From Jeotgalicoccus coquinae (GTDB taxonomy: Bacteria > Bacillota > Bacilli > Staphylococcales > Salinicoccaceae): a stretch of DNA of 64,000 nucleotides. The DNA lies in contig NZ_JACHFF010000004.1 of assembly GCF_014207425.1 (NCBI RefSeq), forward strand, positions 62,001 to 126,000. Direction: 5' to 3'. Positions 36,792 through 47,245 of this stretch are shown one piece after another. The position numbers and the translations under genes are program-made. Below the pieces are notes generated by a model. The model ran no database searches, had not been told where the DNA came from, and saw nothing but the letters and a program-made list of their open reading frames with translations. Numbering within the stretch: position 1 is the stretch's first letter; each line of letters opens with the position of its first letter.

Positions 36792-38267
36792 TTAATGTTT
36801 GAAATGACGCATTCCTGTAAATACCATTGCAATACCGTTCTCGTTACAAAAATCAATAGACTCGTTATCGCGCTTCGAACCGCCCGGCTGGATTATCGCT
36901 TTAATGCCGTACTCATGTGCATTTTCCACCGTATCCGGCATCGGGAAAAACCCGTCACTTGCTAAAACGACATTCTCTCCAAGCTCGATTGCACGTTCCG
37001 CTGCAATTTTCAGAGCTCCGACACGGTTCATCTGACCCGCACCGATGCCTACTGTCTGTCTGCTGTTCGCAAGAACAATCGCATTCGATTTAACATGTTT
37101 CGATACTTCCCATGCGAGTGCCAGTGCTTTTAACTGTTCTTCATCAGGTTTCTTCTCTGTAACATACTCAAGCGAATCCTTATCAAGTTTACCTGTGTCG
37201 CGTGACTGCACAAGGTAGCCGCCGGATACACTTACAAATTCATCCTGAACAGCATCTTCTGTGAAATCAACCTGCATCAGACGGATATTTTTTTTCGCTG
37301 TTAAAATATTTAAAGCTTCTTCAGAGAAATGAGGTGCGATAATAACTTCTAAAAACACCTTGCTTAATTTTTCTGCTGCCGCTTCGTTTACCGTCTTATT
37401 CAGTGCAACAATACCGCCGAAAATCGACTGGTTATCCGCATCAAATGCATTCTGGAACGCATCTTCGATTGTATCGCCTGTACCCACACCGCACGGGTTC
37501 ATATGTTTAACCGCGACTGCGGCCGGTAAATCAAATTTTTTCGCCAGCTGGAAGGCACTGTCTGCATCTCTCAAGTTGTTGTAGCTCAATTCTTTGCCGT
37601 GAAGTACGTCCGCGTTAAGAATTGTATTTTTATCATCTGAAGTTTTAACGTATTTTGCACTCTGATGCGGGTTCTCACCGTAACGGAGAGTTTTTTCGCT
37701 CTGTGCAAAGAAGTTTACGATTGCCTGATCATAGTCGTTCGTATGACGGAACACTTTAATCATTAACTCTTTTCTGAAATCCTCGTCAAGCGCATTATTT
37801 TTAAGGCGCTCCAGCACTTCTTCGTAATCAAACGGGTCCACAACTGTCGTAACATGCTTGTAGTTTTTCGCGGCTGCACGAAGCATCGTCGGACCGCCGA
37901 TGTCGATGTTTTCAACTGCATCGCTTTCAGTTACATCCGCTTTTCTGACCGTTTCTTTAAACGGATATAAGTTAACTGCTACAAGATCTATCGTTTCTAT
38001 ATTATTTTTACGAAGATCTTCCATGTGCGCCGCATTGTCGCGGTCTGCTAAAATCCCGCCATGAACTGCCGGGTGCAGTGTTTTGACTCGGCCATCCATA
38101 ATCTCATTGAAATCAGTCAGGTCACTGACCTGTTTCACAGCAATATCAGCGTTCTTGAGAGCTTTGAACGTGCCGCCTGTTGAATACAGTTCATAGCCCT
38201 GTTCAATGAGACCTGCTGCAAATTTCTCTATGCCTGTTTTGTTTGATACGCTCAGCAATGCTTTCAT
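36792..38267 (-). CDS. purH: bifunctional AICAR transformylase / IMP cyclohydrolase
   Basis: This 491-residue protein has an N-terminal MGS-like cyclohydrolase domain ([27 protein letters not shown]) and a C-terminal AICARFT domain ([25 protein letters not shown]). It completes IMP synthesis using 10-formyl-THF. Its ribosome site GGGAGAG is made of the last purN codons, which indicates coupling. Length is slightly below the family usual of about 510. Confidence 0.98.
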   Translation of the reverse strand: MKALLSVSNKTGIEKFAAGLIEQGYELYSTGGTFKALKNADIAVKQVSDLTDFNEIMDGRVKTLHPAVHGGILADRDNAAHMEDLRKNNIETIDLVAVNLYPFKETVRKADVTESDAVENIDIGGPTMLRAAAKNYKHVTTVVDPFDYEEVLERLKNNALDEDFRKELMIKVFRHTNDYDQAIVNFFAQSEKTLRYGENPHQSAKYVKTSDDKNTILNADVLHGKELSYNNLRDADSAFQLAKKFDLPAAVAVKHMNPCGVGTGDTIEDAFQNAFDADNQSIFGGIVALNKTVNEAAAEKLSKVFLEVIIAPHFSEEALNILTAKKNIRLMQVDFTEDAVQDEFVSVSGGYLVQSRDTGKLDKDSLEYVTEKKPDEEQLKALALAWEVSKHVKSNAIVLANSRQTVGIGAGQMNRVGALKIAAERAIELGENVVLASDGFFPMPDTVENAHEYGIKAIIQPGGSKRDNESIDFCNENGIAMVFTGMRHFKH

Positions 38268-38269
38268 AA

Positions 38270-38839
38270 TTAAACTCTCCCATCCAGTACTTTCTTCAGT
38301 GCTTCAGGATATAATTCGTACTCTGTCTGATGTATTTTATCTTCAAGTGAAAGAAGTGTGTCATCTTCTTCTATAATAACTGCTGTCTGTGCAATAATTT
38401 TTCCTGTATCAATACCGGCATCGACATAATGTACTGTCACACCGGTCACTTTCACGCCGTAATTATACGCGTCCTCAATGCCGTTCTTCCCTTTAAACGA
38501 AGGCAGCAGCGACGGATGCAGATTTATAATCCGGTCTTTGTAAGCATTAATAAATTCAGCCGACAAAATTCTCATAAACCCTGCGAGTACAATATACTCA
38601 ATGTCGAAATCTGACAGGGCTTCTCTGATTCCTGTTTCAAATTTCTGCTTATCAGCATATGCACTGCGGTCCACGATTATCGAAGGTATATTTAATTTCT
38701 CTGCCCGTTTCACTGCAAATACATCCGGTGAGTCAGCAATCAGTACTTTGATATCAAACCCTGATTCGGCACTTTTCAGTGCCAGGTTCTCAAAGTTGGA
38801 ACCGCCGCCGGATGCGAATACCGCAATATTACTGACCAT
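38270..38839 (-). CDS. purN: phosphoribosylglycinamide formyltransferase (GART)
   Basis: This protein of about 189 residues has [15 protein letters not shown] (substrate phosphate loop), the catalytic region [11 protein letters not shown] with [11 protein letters not shown], and [16 protein letters not shown]. It formylates GAR from 10-formyl-THF. The start is the ATG that overlaps the purM stop by 11 bases; a TTG three codons before is possible. Confidence 0.97.
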   Translation of the reverse strand: MVSNIAVFASGGGSNFENLALKSAESGFDIKVLIADSPDVFAVKRAEKLNIPSIIVDRSAYADKQKFETGIREALSDFDIEYIVLAGFMRILSAEFINAYKDRIINLHPSLLPSFKGKNGIEDAYNYGVKVTGVTVHYVDAGIDTGKIIAQTAVIIEEDDTLLSLEDKIHQTEYELYPEALKKVLDGRV

Positions 38840-39851
38840 TGATTTCAATTCCCTGTTCAGCAGTTACTTCACCAATAATGCTGCTCTTATAATCGAAATC
38901 TTTCAGAATATCGAGTGCTTTGTCAGCTTCATCTTCCGGTACAACGATTATAAAGCCGATACCCATGTTAAATACATTGTATGCTTCTTCGCGTTTCATT
39001 CCGCTCTGTTCAAGCAGCCATGCAAGTACTTTAGGTACTTCAATGTTTGTAACGTCAAGGCTCACTCCAAGTTCTTCAGGGAGTGCTCTTGGAATATTCT
39101 CTATAAAACCGCCGCCTGTAATATGACTCATCGCTTTAACAGTCACTTTATATTTTAATGCTTTAACTTCCTGTGCGTAAATTCGCGTCGGTTCCAGCAG
39201 TAAATCAAGCAGGTTGTCGCCGTCAAGATCTGCTGTTACATCGATGTTTTTATCCGCAATAATTTTGCGTACCAGGCTGTAGCCGTTTGAGTGAATACCG
39301 CTTGAAGCAAGACCGATAATTTTATCGCCTGCTTTAACAGTTGTTCCGTCGATATACTGATCTTTTTCTACAGCACCGACAGCAAATCCTGCGATATCAT
39401 ATTCGCCTTCGCCGTACATTTCACCCATCTCGGCAGTCTCTCCGCCAATCAGCGCACATTCAGACTGAACACATCCTTCAGAAACACCTTTAACAATCTC
39501 GCCGATATGTTCGGGTACAACTTTGTTAACAGCTATATAATCCAGGAAATATAACGGTTCTGCACCGGTTGTAATAATGTCGTTCACACACATTGCCACT
39601 GCATCAATACCGATAGTATCGTGACGGTTGTAATCAATTGCGATTTTAAGCTTCGTACCTACACCATCAGTGCCGGACACAAGTACCGGTGCTGTCATGT
39701 TTAGCTGTGACAGATCAAATGCTGCACCGAAACCTCCAAGACCCCCGATAACCTCGGGACGCATCGTACGCTTCACGTGGCCCTTCATCTGTTCGACCGC
39801 TTCATATCCGGCATTAATATCGACACCGGCTTTTTTATATTGTTCAGACAT
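38829..39851 (-). CDS. purM: phosphoribosylformylglycinamidine cyclo-ligase (AIR synthetase)
   Basis: This 340-residue protein has [45 protein letters not shown], and [20 protein letters not shown], all diagnostic of PurM. It closes the imidazole ring from FGAM. It follows purF by two bases with an AAAGGAGT site and overlaps purN. Confidence 0.98.
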   Translation of the reverse strand: MSEQYKKAGVDINAGYEAVEQMKGHVKRTMRPEVIGGLGGFGAAFDLSQLNMTAPVLVSGTDGVGTKLKIAIDYNRHDTIGIDAVAMCVNDIITTGAEPLYFLDYIAVNKVVPEHIGEIVKGVSEGCVQSECALIGGETAEMGEMYGEGEYDIAGFAVGAVEKDQYIDGTTVKAGDKIIGLASSGIHSNGYSLVRKIIADKNIDVTADLDGDNLLDLLLEPTRIYAQEVKALKYKVTVKAMSHITGGGFIENIPRALPEELGVSLDVTNIEVPKVLAWLLEQSGMKREEAYNVFNMGIGFIIVVPEDEADKALDILKDFDYKSSIIGEVTAEQGIEINGQ

Positions 39852-39853
39852 CG

Positions 39854-41272
39854 TTATACTCCTTTCGTTTTTGCATCTTTTTCCTGCGGCAGCAGACCGT
39901 CAGTATTTTCAATCGGATAATTCCCTGTGAAACATGCATCGCACTGACCGCGCGAGCCGTATTTTTCATATACCTGGTGCATTCTTTCCACTGACAGATA
40001 TGTCAGCGAATCCGCACCGATTTCCGCGCGTACTTCCTCAGTTGATTTCGACGATGCGATAATTTCCGCATGCGTCGAAACATCAATCCCGTAGTAGCAC
40101 GGATTTTTAAGCGGCGGTGAAGAGACACCCATGTGCACTTCTTTAGCGCCTGCTTTCTTTAATGCTTTAACGATATATTTACTCGTCGTCCCGCGGACAA
40201 TAGAGTCATCGATAACAATAATACTCCTGCCTTCAACAATATCTCTCACCGGTGACAGTTTCATACGCACTGCGCGTTCGCGCGCTTCCTGTCCCGAGGC
40301 AATAAATGTTCTCCCGACGTAGCGGTTTTTTAACAGTCCCTGCTCGCCCGGAATACCTGATTCATCACTAAATCCTTTTGCCGCAGCAAGACTGGAGTCC
40401 GGTACACCGATAACAATATCCGCTTTAACATCCATTTCTTTCGCCAGCTCTTCGCCGAGCGCTTTACGGATTGTGTATGTGGAAGTACCCCTGAATTCTG
40501 AATCTGCACGTGCAAAGTAAATGTATTCCATCGAGCACATATTCGGGTTTTCAAAATCCGTATAACGGTCAAAATCAATACCATCATCGCTAATCGTGAT
40601 GAGCTCCCCCGGCTCAAGGTCACGAATATATTCCGCACCGATTGCTGTAAATGCACAAGTTTCACTGGCTACACAGTATGCGCCGTCCAGCATGCCAAGC
40701 ATCAGCGGACGCACGCCGTGGTCATCAAGTGCTACAGTCATTGCATCTTCGTGTAAAATAACGAAAGCAAATGCACCTTTCAGCTGCTGCAGTGTTGTTT
40801 TAATACGTGCTTTTCTTGACGGTCCTTTCGCGCGTCTTAAAAGATGCGCAAATACTTCAGAATCCGAAGTCGTCTGGAAAATTGCACCGTCATCTTCAAG
40901 TGCGCGTCTGATCTGCAATGCATTCACGATGTTGCCGTTATGCGCAAGACCGAGATCGCCGGTATGACTTTTGAATAAGAACGGCTGTACGTTTGACAAT
41001 GCGCTTGAACCGCTCGTTGCATAACGGACATGACCGATTGATTTTGAAAAAGGTTTTAATGATTCCAGCTGCGTCTGCGACAGTGCTTCTGTAAGAAGTC
41101 CCATACCGCGTGCACCGAACAGGTAATCACCGCCGGAAGCGACGATACCCGCCCCTTCCTGACCGCGGTGCTGCAGACTGTGCAATGCCATATACGTTAA
41201 TTCACTGGCTTCGGGATGTCCCCAAATACCAAAGAGACCGCATTCTTCATTTAGCCCTCTGAGTTCATACAT
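39854..41272 (-). CDS. purF: amidophosphoribosyltransferase
   Basis: This protein of about 472 residues starts [20 protein letters not shown]; removal of an 11-residue propeptide would expose the catalytic Cys of the Ntn glutaminase. Later parts are [15 protein letters not shown], and the PRPP-binding [18 protein letters not shown]. It makes phosphoribosylamine from PRPP and glutamine, the committed step. Its start lies inside the purL end (22-base overlap), with GGAGGGGG upstream. Confidence 0.98.
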   Translation of the reverse strand: MYELRGLNEECGLFGIWGHPEASELTYMALHSLQHRGQEGAGIVASGGDYLFGARGMGLLTEALSQTQLESLKPFSKSIGHVRYATSGSSALSNVQPFLFKSHTGDLGLAHNGNIVNALQIRRALEDDGAIFQTTSDSEVFAHLLRRAKGPSRKARIKTTLQQLKGAFAFVILHEDAMTVALDDHGVRPLMLGMLDGAYCVASETCAFTAIGAEYIRDLEPGELITISDDGIDFDRYTDFENPNMCSMEYIYFARADSEFRGTSTYTIRKALGEELAKEMDVKADIVIGVPDSSLAAAKGFSDESGIPGEQGLLKNRYVGRTFIASGQEARERAVRMKLSPVRDIVEGRSIIVIDDSIVRGTTSKYIVKALKKAGAKEVHMGVSSPPLKNPCYYGIDVSTHAEIIASSKSTEEVRAEIGADSLTYLSVERMHQVYEKYGSRGQCDACFTGNYPIENTDGLLPQEKDAKTKGV

Positions 41273-43419
41273 GATGGGATTGCCCCCTCCCATGCACTTT
41301 TGACATCTGATAATTCACGATTGATTTCGAAGTCCTGTGCTTTAACGATAAATTTATCACCTGTTAATTTACCAATTTCAACTGCACCTTCAATATCAAG
41401 ACCGGCCGGCGCTGCAACGATGTAGTTTGAAGCACCTTCTGCAAATAACAAGTCTTTGCGGACGTCGACATTTACTTCAAGACCAAGATTATTAAAGCTT
41501 GCAAGCTGGGCAAGTTTAGCAATCAGACCGCCGCGTCCAAGCGGAGCAATTTTATTGATTTCACCGTTAATAAGTTTTTCACGCAGCATCATTCCGCGCT
41601 TATACTCAAGCTCAAGATCGATTGAACGTTCTGTCTGACGGATTGTATTTTCAAGCTGTTTTTCAAGCTGGCTTCCTGCGAATGACGGTGTTAATTCACC
41701 AATCAGGTACAGAGCGTCGCCTTCATTTACACTTTCGTGTTTCAGCTGATTGATATTGTCGATTAATCCGACCATGCCGATAACCGGCGTTGGCAGAATG
41801 CCTCCTGTGCTGTGTTCGTTGTAAAGACTCACGTTACCTGAAACAACCGGTGTCGATAATGCAAGACATGCTTCTGCCATACCTTTAGTCGACTTATCAA
41901 GCTGGTTGTAAATTTCAGGTTTCTCAGGAGAACCGTAGTTCAGGCAATCCGTCATACCTAATGGCACAGCACCTGTTGCGATAATGCTTCTGAATGTCTG
42001 TGCAACAACTTCTTTACCACCGTTGTACGGATCCGCAAATACGTATCGGCTTTTGCCGTCCAGTACCATACTCACTGCTTTGTCAGTACCTTCAATCTGA
42101 ACAATTCCTGCACCGAAACCTGAATCCTGCAGCGTATTGCCGCCGGCTGTACTGTTGAACTCATCATAGATAAATGATTTATCTCCGATAGTCGGGTGTG
42201 AAATTAAGTTATCGAATGCCTTTTCAAGGTTTTCATTGCTGTAATCTGTACGCGCCTCATCCTGCTCCGGCTCAGTACCTTCTAAAATATAAACCGGTGC
42301 ATCATCAGAAAGCGGTGCAACAGGCAGATCTGCAAAAACTTCATCTTCATAGTAAAGCTTCAGACGGTCACCTTCAGTTACTTCACCGATTACTGCAGTA
42401 TCGAGTTTCATTTCTTTAAACAGATTTAAAAATTTGTCTTCAGAACCATTTTCAACAACAAGCAGCATACGTTCCTGTGTTTCCGACAGCATCATTTCAT
42501 ATGGAGACATATCAGCATGAGTCACAGGAACCTGGTCAAGGTAAAGATTCATTCCTGAATTACCTTTGTCCGCCATTTCAGCACTTGAAGACGTCAGTCC
42601 TGCTGCACCCATATCCTGGATTCCGACAAGTTCTTCCATGTCGATTGCTTTCAGTGTTGCTTCCATTAATAATTTCCCTGCTTCAGGATGGCCTTTCTGA
42701 ATTTCAGGACGGTTGTCATCGCTCAGCTCGCCTGAAGCAAAACTTGCACCGTTAATTCCGTCTCTGCCTGTGGGAAGCCCTGCATATACTACTTTGTTGC
42801 CGATACCTTTTGCTGTTCCTTTTTGGATCTTGTCATGCGTAATTAAACCGACACCCATCGCGTTAACTAACGGGTTTTCATGATAAGATGCATCGAATTC
42901 CACTTCACCTGATACCGCAGGAAGTTCCATCGTATTACCGTAATCCGACATGCCGTCAACAACACCGCGAAGCAGCCATTTATTCTGTTTGTTATCCAGT
43001 TCGCCGATACGCAGTGAGTTTAATAAGCCGATTGGACGTGCACCGATTGATACGATATCACGGACAATACCGCCGACACCGGTTGCCGCACCCTGATACG
43101 GATCTACAGCTGACGGATGGTTATGTGATTCCACTTTAAACACAATCGCCTGGTTATTACCGATATCAACAACACCAGCACCTTCACCCGGTCCCATTAA
43201 AACATGTTCGCCTTCAGTCGGGAACTGTTTTAAAAATGGTTTTGAGTGCTTGTAAGAACAATGTTCACTCCACATTGCAGAAAAAATACCAGTTTCAGTA
43301 TAGTTAGGCTCTCTGCCTAAAATTTCGTTAATTTTATTGAATTCTGAATCTGTTAAACCCATTTCTGCGTACAGCTTTTGTTCTCTAATTTCCTGATTTG
43401 TCGGTTCATTGAATTTCAT
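41251..43419 (-). CDS. purL: FGAM synthase large subunit (small-form PurL)
   Basis: This 722-residue protein is the small type of PurL, which normally works in a PurL-PurS-PurQ complex that converts FGAR and glutamine to FGAM. Landmarks are GIFSAMWSEHCSYKHSKP, VFKVESHNHPSAVDPYQGAATG and QDMGAAGLTSSSAEMA. It lacks its own glutaminase domain, so it needs PurQ and PurS, but neither is encoded here. The ATG at 43419 follows GGAGG; an in-frame extension upstream runs through the purC-like remnant in another frame and is not used. Confidence 0.98.
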   Translation of the reverse strand: MKFNEPTNQEIREQKLYAEMGLTDSEFNKINEILGREPNYTETGIFSAMWSEHCSYKHSKPFLKQFPTEGEHVLMGPGEGAGVVDIGNNQAIVFKVESHNHPSAVDPYQGAATGVGGIVRDIVSIGARPIGLLNSLRIGELDNKQNKWLLRGVVDGMSDYGNTMELPAVSGEVEFDASYHENPLVNAMGVGLITHDKIQKGTAKGIGNKVVYAGLPTGRDGINGASFASGELSDDNRPEIQKGHPEAGKLLMEATLKAIDMEELVGIQDMGAAGLTSSSAEMADKGNSGMNLYLDQVPVTHADMSPYEMMLSETQERMLLVVENGSEDKFLNLFKEMKLDTAVIGEVTEGDRLKLYYEDEVFADLPVAPLSDDAPVYILEGTEPEQDEARTDYSNENLEKAFDNLISHPTIGDKSFIYDEFNSTAGGNTLQDSGFGAGIVQIEGTDKAVSMVLDGKSRYVFADPYNGGKEVVAQTFRSIIATGAVPLGMTDCLNYGSPEKPEIYNQLDKSTKGMAEACLALSTPVVSGNVSLYNEHSTGGILPTPVIGMVGLIDNINQLKHESVNEGDALYLIGELTPSFAGSQLEKQLENTIRQTERSIDLELEYKRGMMLREKLINGEINKIAPLGRGGLIAKLAQLASFNNLGLEVNVDVRKDLLFAEGASNYIVAAPAGLDIEGAVEIGKLTGDKFIVKAQDFEINRELSDVKSAWEGAIPSCMNSEG

Positions 43420-43420
43420 C

Positions 43421-43477
43421 TTAAATTTCCTCCAGATTATTGTAGAATTTAGTATGCGTTTCAAACAGTGCGTCAAA
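43421..43477 (-). pseudogene. short purC-like (less likely purQ) 3' remnant between purK and purL
   Basis: Between the purK stop and purL, one frame reads FDALFETHTKFYNNLEEI and a stop at 43421-43423; a stop (43478-43480) closes it upstream. The tail ETHTKFYNNLEEI resembles the known end of staphylococcal PurC, ETYQTFLNKLEDL, position by position. It also holds the GGAGG of purL. It looks like what a deletion left behind. A PurQ tail is the alternative; the match is too short to be certain. Confidence 0.5.
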
Positions 43478-43494
43478 TTAGTACCGGTTATCTG

Positions 43495-44622
43495 TTATTG
43501 TGATTCTTTTTCAAAATTCTTTTTAAGTTTTACAAGTTCCTCATCTATATCATCAGTCAGTATTGTGACATGTCCCATTTTCCTCGCCGGCTTGCGGTCC
43601 GATTTCCCGTATAAATGAACGTTCCATTCCGAATAATCAAACAATTCAAGGTCCAGACGATCTAAGTCTTCACCGAGCAGGTTCATCATGATTGCATCTT
43701 TGTGCTGATAAACTTCAGGCAGCGGCTGGTTTGTTACGCTAAGAATATGTGCATCAAACTGACTGATATTGCATGCTTCGATAGTATAATGCGCCGAGTT
43801 ATGCGGTCTTGGTGCGATTTCGTTAACATAGAGCTCACCGTCTTTATCGATGAAAAACTCGATTGTAAATACGCCGACAAACAGCATCGCATCTATAATT
43901 TTTTCCGCTTCAGCTTTTGCCTGGTCAAAATAATTCACTCTTGCAGGTGCAATCGTACGGTATAAAATCTGATCGCGGTGAAGGTTTTCCTGCAGCGGGA
44001 AATACGTAATCTCTCCGCCTGCACTTCTTGCCGCAGTCAGTGACACTTCTCTTTCAAGATTTATATATTTCTCGACGATAAACTCCGTATCTTCAAATGG
44101 AATATTCTCATCAGCCAAATCCGCTTCCGACTCAAGGTAATACTGTCCTTTACCGTCGTATCCGCCGGTTGTCGTCTTCACTATTAACGGGTACGAATGT
44201 TTATCTGCAAAAGTTTTGACATCATCTCCTGATGAGATATTTTCAAACGGAACAACCGCTGCTCCCGATGCTTTGATTGCATTTTTTTCAGTCGTACGGT
44301 TTTGCAGTGTCAGTACGGTCTCAGCACCTTGAGGCACATAATAATCCGAGACAAGATTTCTTAAAATATGAGCATCTATATTTTCAAATTCGTAAGTGAC
44401 AACATCAGACATGACACTTAGTTTAATCAGTGCTTCTTCATCACTGAATTCAGCGTGTATAAAAGTGTGACAGACAGCTCGTGCAGGCGCGTCTTCCGAA
44501 GGATCCAGCACTGTAACTTTGTAACCCATTCTCTGGGCACTCTGGGCAAGCATTTTCCCAAGCTGTCCGCCGCCGATAATACCAATGACAGCCGGCGGAT
44601 ATAAACGTTTACTTAAGGTCAT
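43495..44622 (-). CDS. purK: N5-carboxyaminoimidazole ribonucleotide synthase
   Basis: This 375-residue ATP-grasp protein has [32 protein letters not shown] and [21 protein letters not shown]. It makes N5-CAIR from AIR, bicarbonate and ATP. The start at 44622 lies inside purE (14-base overlap). Its stop is intact and the break in the operon follows within 20 bases. Confidence 0.97.
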   Translation of the reverse strand: MTLSKRLYPPAVIGIIGGGQLGKMLAQSAQRMGYKVTVLDPSEDAPARAVCHTFIHAEFSDEEALIKLSVMSDVVTYEFENIDAHILRNLVSDYYVPQGAETVLTLQNRTTEKNAIKASGAAVVPFENISSGDDVKTFADKHSYPLIVKTTTGGYDGKGQYYLESEADLADENIPFEDTEFIVEKYINLEREVSLTAARSAGGEITYFPLQENLHRDQILYRTIAPARVNYFDQAKAEAEKIIDAMLFVGVFTIEFFIDKDGELYVNEIAPRPHNSAHYTIEACNISQFDAHILSVTNQPLPEVYQHKDAIMMNLLGEDLDRLDLELFDYSEWNVHLYGKSDRKPARKMGHVTILTDDIDEELVKLKKNFEKESQ

Positions 44623-45091
44623 TTTGCATATCCTCAACTTTCTTTTCCAGACTTTCCGTATATTCTCCGAGCTTCTCAAAAACCTGTTTATCAGATACTG
44701 CCAGCATTCTTGCTGCAAGCAATCCTGCGTTTTTAGCCCCCGGTATACCGATAGCCTGTGTGGCAACAGGAATTCCACCAGGCATCTGGACGATTGATAA
44801 CAGTGAATCCATTCCTTTTAAAGATTTGGATTCAATCGGCACACCGATTACAGGTGCGTGTGTCAATGATGCAACCATTCCCGGAAGATGCGCTGCACCG
44901 CCGGCACCGGCAATAATAATATCAATGCCTTCTGACGTTGCATTTTTAGCGTATTCCACCATCATTTCAGGGGTTCTGTGCGCGCTGACTACTTTTGTTT
45001 CATAGCTGATTCCAAAATAGTCCAGCATTTCGGCACTGTGCTTCATCGTGCTCCAGTCCGAGGAACTGCCCATAATAATACCTACTGTCAT
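44609..45091 (-). CDS. purE: N5-carboxyaminoimidazole ribonucleotide mutase
   Basis: This 160-residue protein has the class I PurE patterns [44 protein letters not shown] and [10 protein letters not shown]. It isomerises N5-CAIR to CAIR. It is the first gene of the operon, preceded by a PurR-type promoter; the AGGAGT site is about nine bases from the ATG. Confidence 0.97.
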   Translation of the reverse strand: MTVGIIMGSSSDWSTMKHSAEMLDYFGISYETKVVSAHRTPEMMVEYAKNATSEGIDIIIAGAGGAAHLPGMVASLTHAPVIGVPIESKSLKGMDSLLSIVQMPGGIPVATQAIGIPGAKNAGLLAARMLAVSDKQVFEKLGEYTESLEKKVEDMQNDLK

Positions 45092-45107
45092 GTTGTATGC
45101 ACTCCTA

Positions 45108-45161
45108 TTTAACGAACATTAGTTATGATATTAATTATAATGTACGTATATTAAATGTCAA
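45108..45161 (-). promoter_or_regulatory. purE promoter with two inverted PurBoxes
   Basis: On the minus strand -35 TTGACA (45161-45156), a 16-base spacer and -10 TATAAT (45139-45134) form a good promoter. Two sites fit the PurBox AWWWCCGAACWWT with two mismatches each: ATATACGTACATT (45151-45139, in the spacer) and, inverted, the complement of TTTAACGAACATT (45108-45120). They are 18 bases apart, the arrangement bound by PurR of Bacillus. The leader is under 40 bases, so no guanine riboswitch precedes purE. Confidence 0.85.
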
Positions 45162-45221
45162 TACTTAAAATCCTATGTTTATCGTCCGTTTTTAAGCAGT
45201 TTTATTCTGTAAAGCACAAAA

Positions 45222-45241
45222 AACCGGGCAAATGCCCGGTT
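45222..45241 (-). terminator. terminator of the pxp-ycsGI operon
   Basis: The 9-bp stem AACCGGGCA/TGCCCGGTT with a two-base centre directly precedes (on the plus strand) the ycsI stop codon at 45243, with TTTT on the minus side. Confidence 0.85.
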
Positions 45242-45242
45242 C

Positions 45243-46010
45243 TCAGTCTTTGTACTCTTCATTATTAATATCCGTAATAAACATATGTCCCGGAGCATGG
45301 CTGATTAAAATTTCCGGTTTTGCATTCAGCACAACATTTTGAGGTGTGACACCGCATGCCCAAAATACCGGAACTTCGTCCGGCGCAATTTCAATCGCAT
45401 CACCGTAGTCAGGAATATTGATATTTTCTATACCGATGTCTGCCGGGTTTCCCGCATGCACAGGTCCCCCGTGCATGCCTGGAAATTCATTTGTAATACT
45501 TGTTACCTTATCAACGAGATCCTTTTTGAAGGGACGCATTGATACGACAGTTTCACCTGAAAAGATACCTGCCGGAACAGTTTCAATATTTGTTTTATAC
45601 ATTGCAACGTTACGCTCTTCATCAATATGCTTAATATTAATGCCCGCATCCAGTATTGCCTGTTCAAATGTAAAGCTGCAGCCGATTAAAAACGTGACAA
45701 AATCATCCCGCCAGTATTTTGTAATATCGCTGACTGTCTCTGTTAGTTCACCATGTTTATAAATGTTGTACAGCGGAACATCTGTACGGATGTCCGAGTT
45801 CTTTGCATATTTGCTGACAAACTCTCCCGCTTCCAGTACTTCGATAATCGGAACCGGCTTGTTATTGCGCATTGCAAATAACAGAAAATCAAATGCATAT
45901 TCTTTTGGCAGTATCGCAAGATTCGCCTGGACTTTATCACCGGAAATTCCCGATGTCGGCCCGGTATGTTCCCCTGTTCTTATCGCCATTCTGATACTCT
46001 CGGTATTCAT
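45243..46010 (-). CDS. YcsI-like putative hydro-lyase / D-glutamate cyclase family
   Basis: This 255-residue protein belongs to the DUF1445 (YcsI) family: RTGEHTGPTSGISGDKVQANLAI split near residues 11-33, FLIGCSFTFEQAIL, GPVHAGNPADIGI, VFWACGVTPQNV and SHAPGHMFITD. The mammalian relative DGLUCY converts D-glutamate to 5-oxo-D-proline, which would fit the linked oxoprolinase genes. The activity here is inferred. It is the last gene of the operon; its ribosome site overlaps the YcsG stop. Confidence 0.9.
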   Translation of the reverse strand: MNTESIRMAIRTGEHTGPTSGISGDKVQANLAILPKEYAFDFLLFAMRNNKPVPIIEVLEAGEFVSKYAKNSDIRTDVPLYNIYKHGELTETVSDITKYWRDDFVTFLIGCSFTFEQAILDAGINIKHIDEERNVAMYKTNIETVPAGIFSGETVVSMRPFKKDLVDKVTSITNEFPGMHGGPVHAGNPADIGIENINIPDYGDAIEIAPDEVPVFWACGVTPQNVVLNAKPEILISHAPGHMFITDINNEEYKD

Positions 46011-46018
46011 CTAATCAC

Positions 46019-47230
46019 CTATCCATTCCATAAGTCTGCAAGACCCTGCAGTGACAGTACTCCTGCAATTAATGTAACGATTACTGCGACTATTCCAAAG
46101 ACTATCATCCATGTCGGATGGTGATAATTTCCGACGATGCTCTTTTTGCGTGATGCCAGAAGTATTGCACCAAGTGTAATCGGCAGAATCAGACCGTTGA
46201 AAGAACCTGCCAGAATTAAAAGTGTCACCGGACGTCCGACGAACAGAAATATTAATGTCGATGTCGCAATAAATACAACGATGACAATGTTGTTGTAACG
46301 GTCAAAAACTTTATTGAATGAACGCATAAAGCTTGCACTTGTATAAGCTGCACCGATTACAGAAGATAATGCGGCTGCAAGAAGCACAACACCGAATATT
46401 TTCATTCCGATATCACCCAATGCGAACTCAAATACTGACGCCGGCGGGTTTTCTTCTGATAAAACTGCACCCTGACTCAGCACACCGAGTACCGCAAGAA
46501 ACAATAGTACTCTCATAATACCTGTAGTTAAAATTCCCCAATTGGCTGCGTGGCTCACAAAACGCAGATTTTTCTCCCCTGTCATCCCCGCTTCAATTAA
46601 ACGGTGAGCACCGGCAAAAGTAATGTAACCCCCAACCGTTCCACCGACTAATGTAATAATCGGCAGAAGCATCGTCAACGGCTCTTCCGGAAGAACAGCA
46701 CGTTTCGCCGCTTCAGCAACCGGCGGTTCTGAAATAATCATTACATATGCGACGATACCGATCATCAGTACACCAAGTACCTGTGTGACAATATCCATCA
46801 CTGCCCGGCCGTTTTTAATCAGGAATATAATAATTGCGAAGATACCTGTGATCGCCGCACCGACTCTTACATCCCAGCCGAAAATAGCATTAAAACCGAG
46901 TCCTGCACCGGCAACGTTACCGATGTTAAATGCGAATCCCCCGATAATAATCAGTACGGCCACGAATGAACCGAGTCCCGGGAATACTTCGTTTGCAACA
47001 TCCTGTCCGCGTTTTCCGCTGACTGACAGCACGCGCCAGATGTTCAGCTGCGCACCGATGTCAATAACGATGGATGCTACGATAGCAAAGGCGAAACTCG
47101 CCATAAACTGCTGTGTAAATACCGTTGTTTGTGTTAAGAATGCAGGTCCGATTGAAGATGTTGCCATCAGGAACACTGCACCGAACAGCAGTCTGCGCTG
47201 CGCGGCTGTTATTTTCGGTTTATTTTCCAT
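46019..47230 (-). CDS. YcsG-like NRAMP-related transporter lacking canonical metal motifs
   Basis: This 403-residue protein has about 11 membrane helices and the NRAMP/APC fold. Canonical NRAMP helix 1 has DPGN; here the same place reads SSIGPAF (residues 21-27). Helix 6, normally MPH, reads FAGAHRL. Both main metal-binding motifs are therefore missing, so a role as Mn/Fe importer is unlikely. In Bacillus the homologue YcsG is encoded among pxp genes. A 5-oxoproline or organic-acid role is inference. Confidence 0.88.
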   Translation of the reverse strand: MENKPKITAAQRRLLFGAVFLMATSSIGPAFLTQTTVFTQQFMASFAFAIVASIVIDIGAQLNIWRVLSVSGKRGQDVANEVFPGLGSFVAVLIIIGGFAFNIGNVAGAGLGFNAIFGWDVRVGAAITGIFAIIIFLIKNGRAVMDIVTQVLGVLMIGIVAYVMIISEPPVAEAAKRAVLPEEPLTMLLPIITLVGGTVGGYITFAGAHRLIEAGMTGEKNLRFVSHAANWGILTTGIMRVLLFLAVLGVLSQGAVLSEENPPASVFEFALGDIGMKIFGVVLLAAALSSVIGAAYTSASFMRSFNKVFDRYNNIVIVVFIATSTLIFLFVGRPVTLLILAGSFNGLILPITLGAILLASRKKSIVGNYHHPTWMIVFGIVAVIVTLIAGVLSLQGLADLWNG

Positions 47231-47245
47231 ACTTGCACCCCTTAA

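Noticed and set aside
38601-39158. 185-codon plus-strand ORF across purN and purM
   Set aside because: It is antisense to two conserved overlapping purine genes and matches no known family.
43420-43476. Upstream extension of PurL by about 19 residues
   Set aside because: The extension has no PurL similarity. The ATG at 43419 has a perfect GGAGG spacing, and the same bases encode the PurC-like tail in another frame.
45162-45221. Guanine riboswitch before purE
   Set aside because: The promoter lies at 45134-45161, so these bases are upstream of transcription, and no purine-aptamer core is seen.
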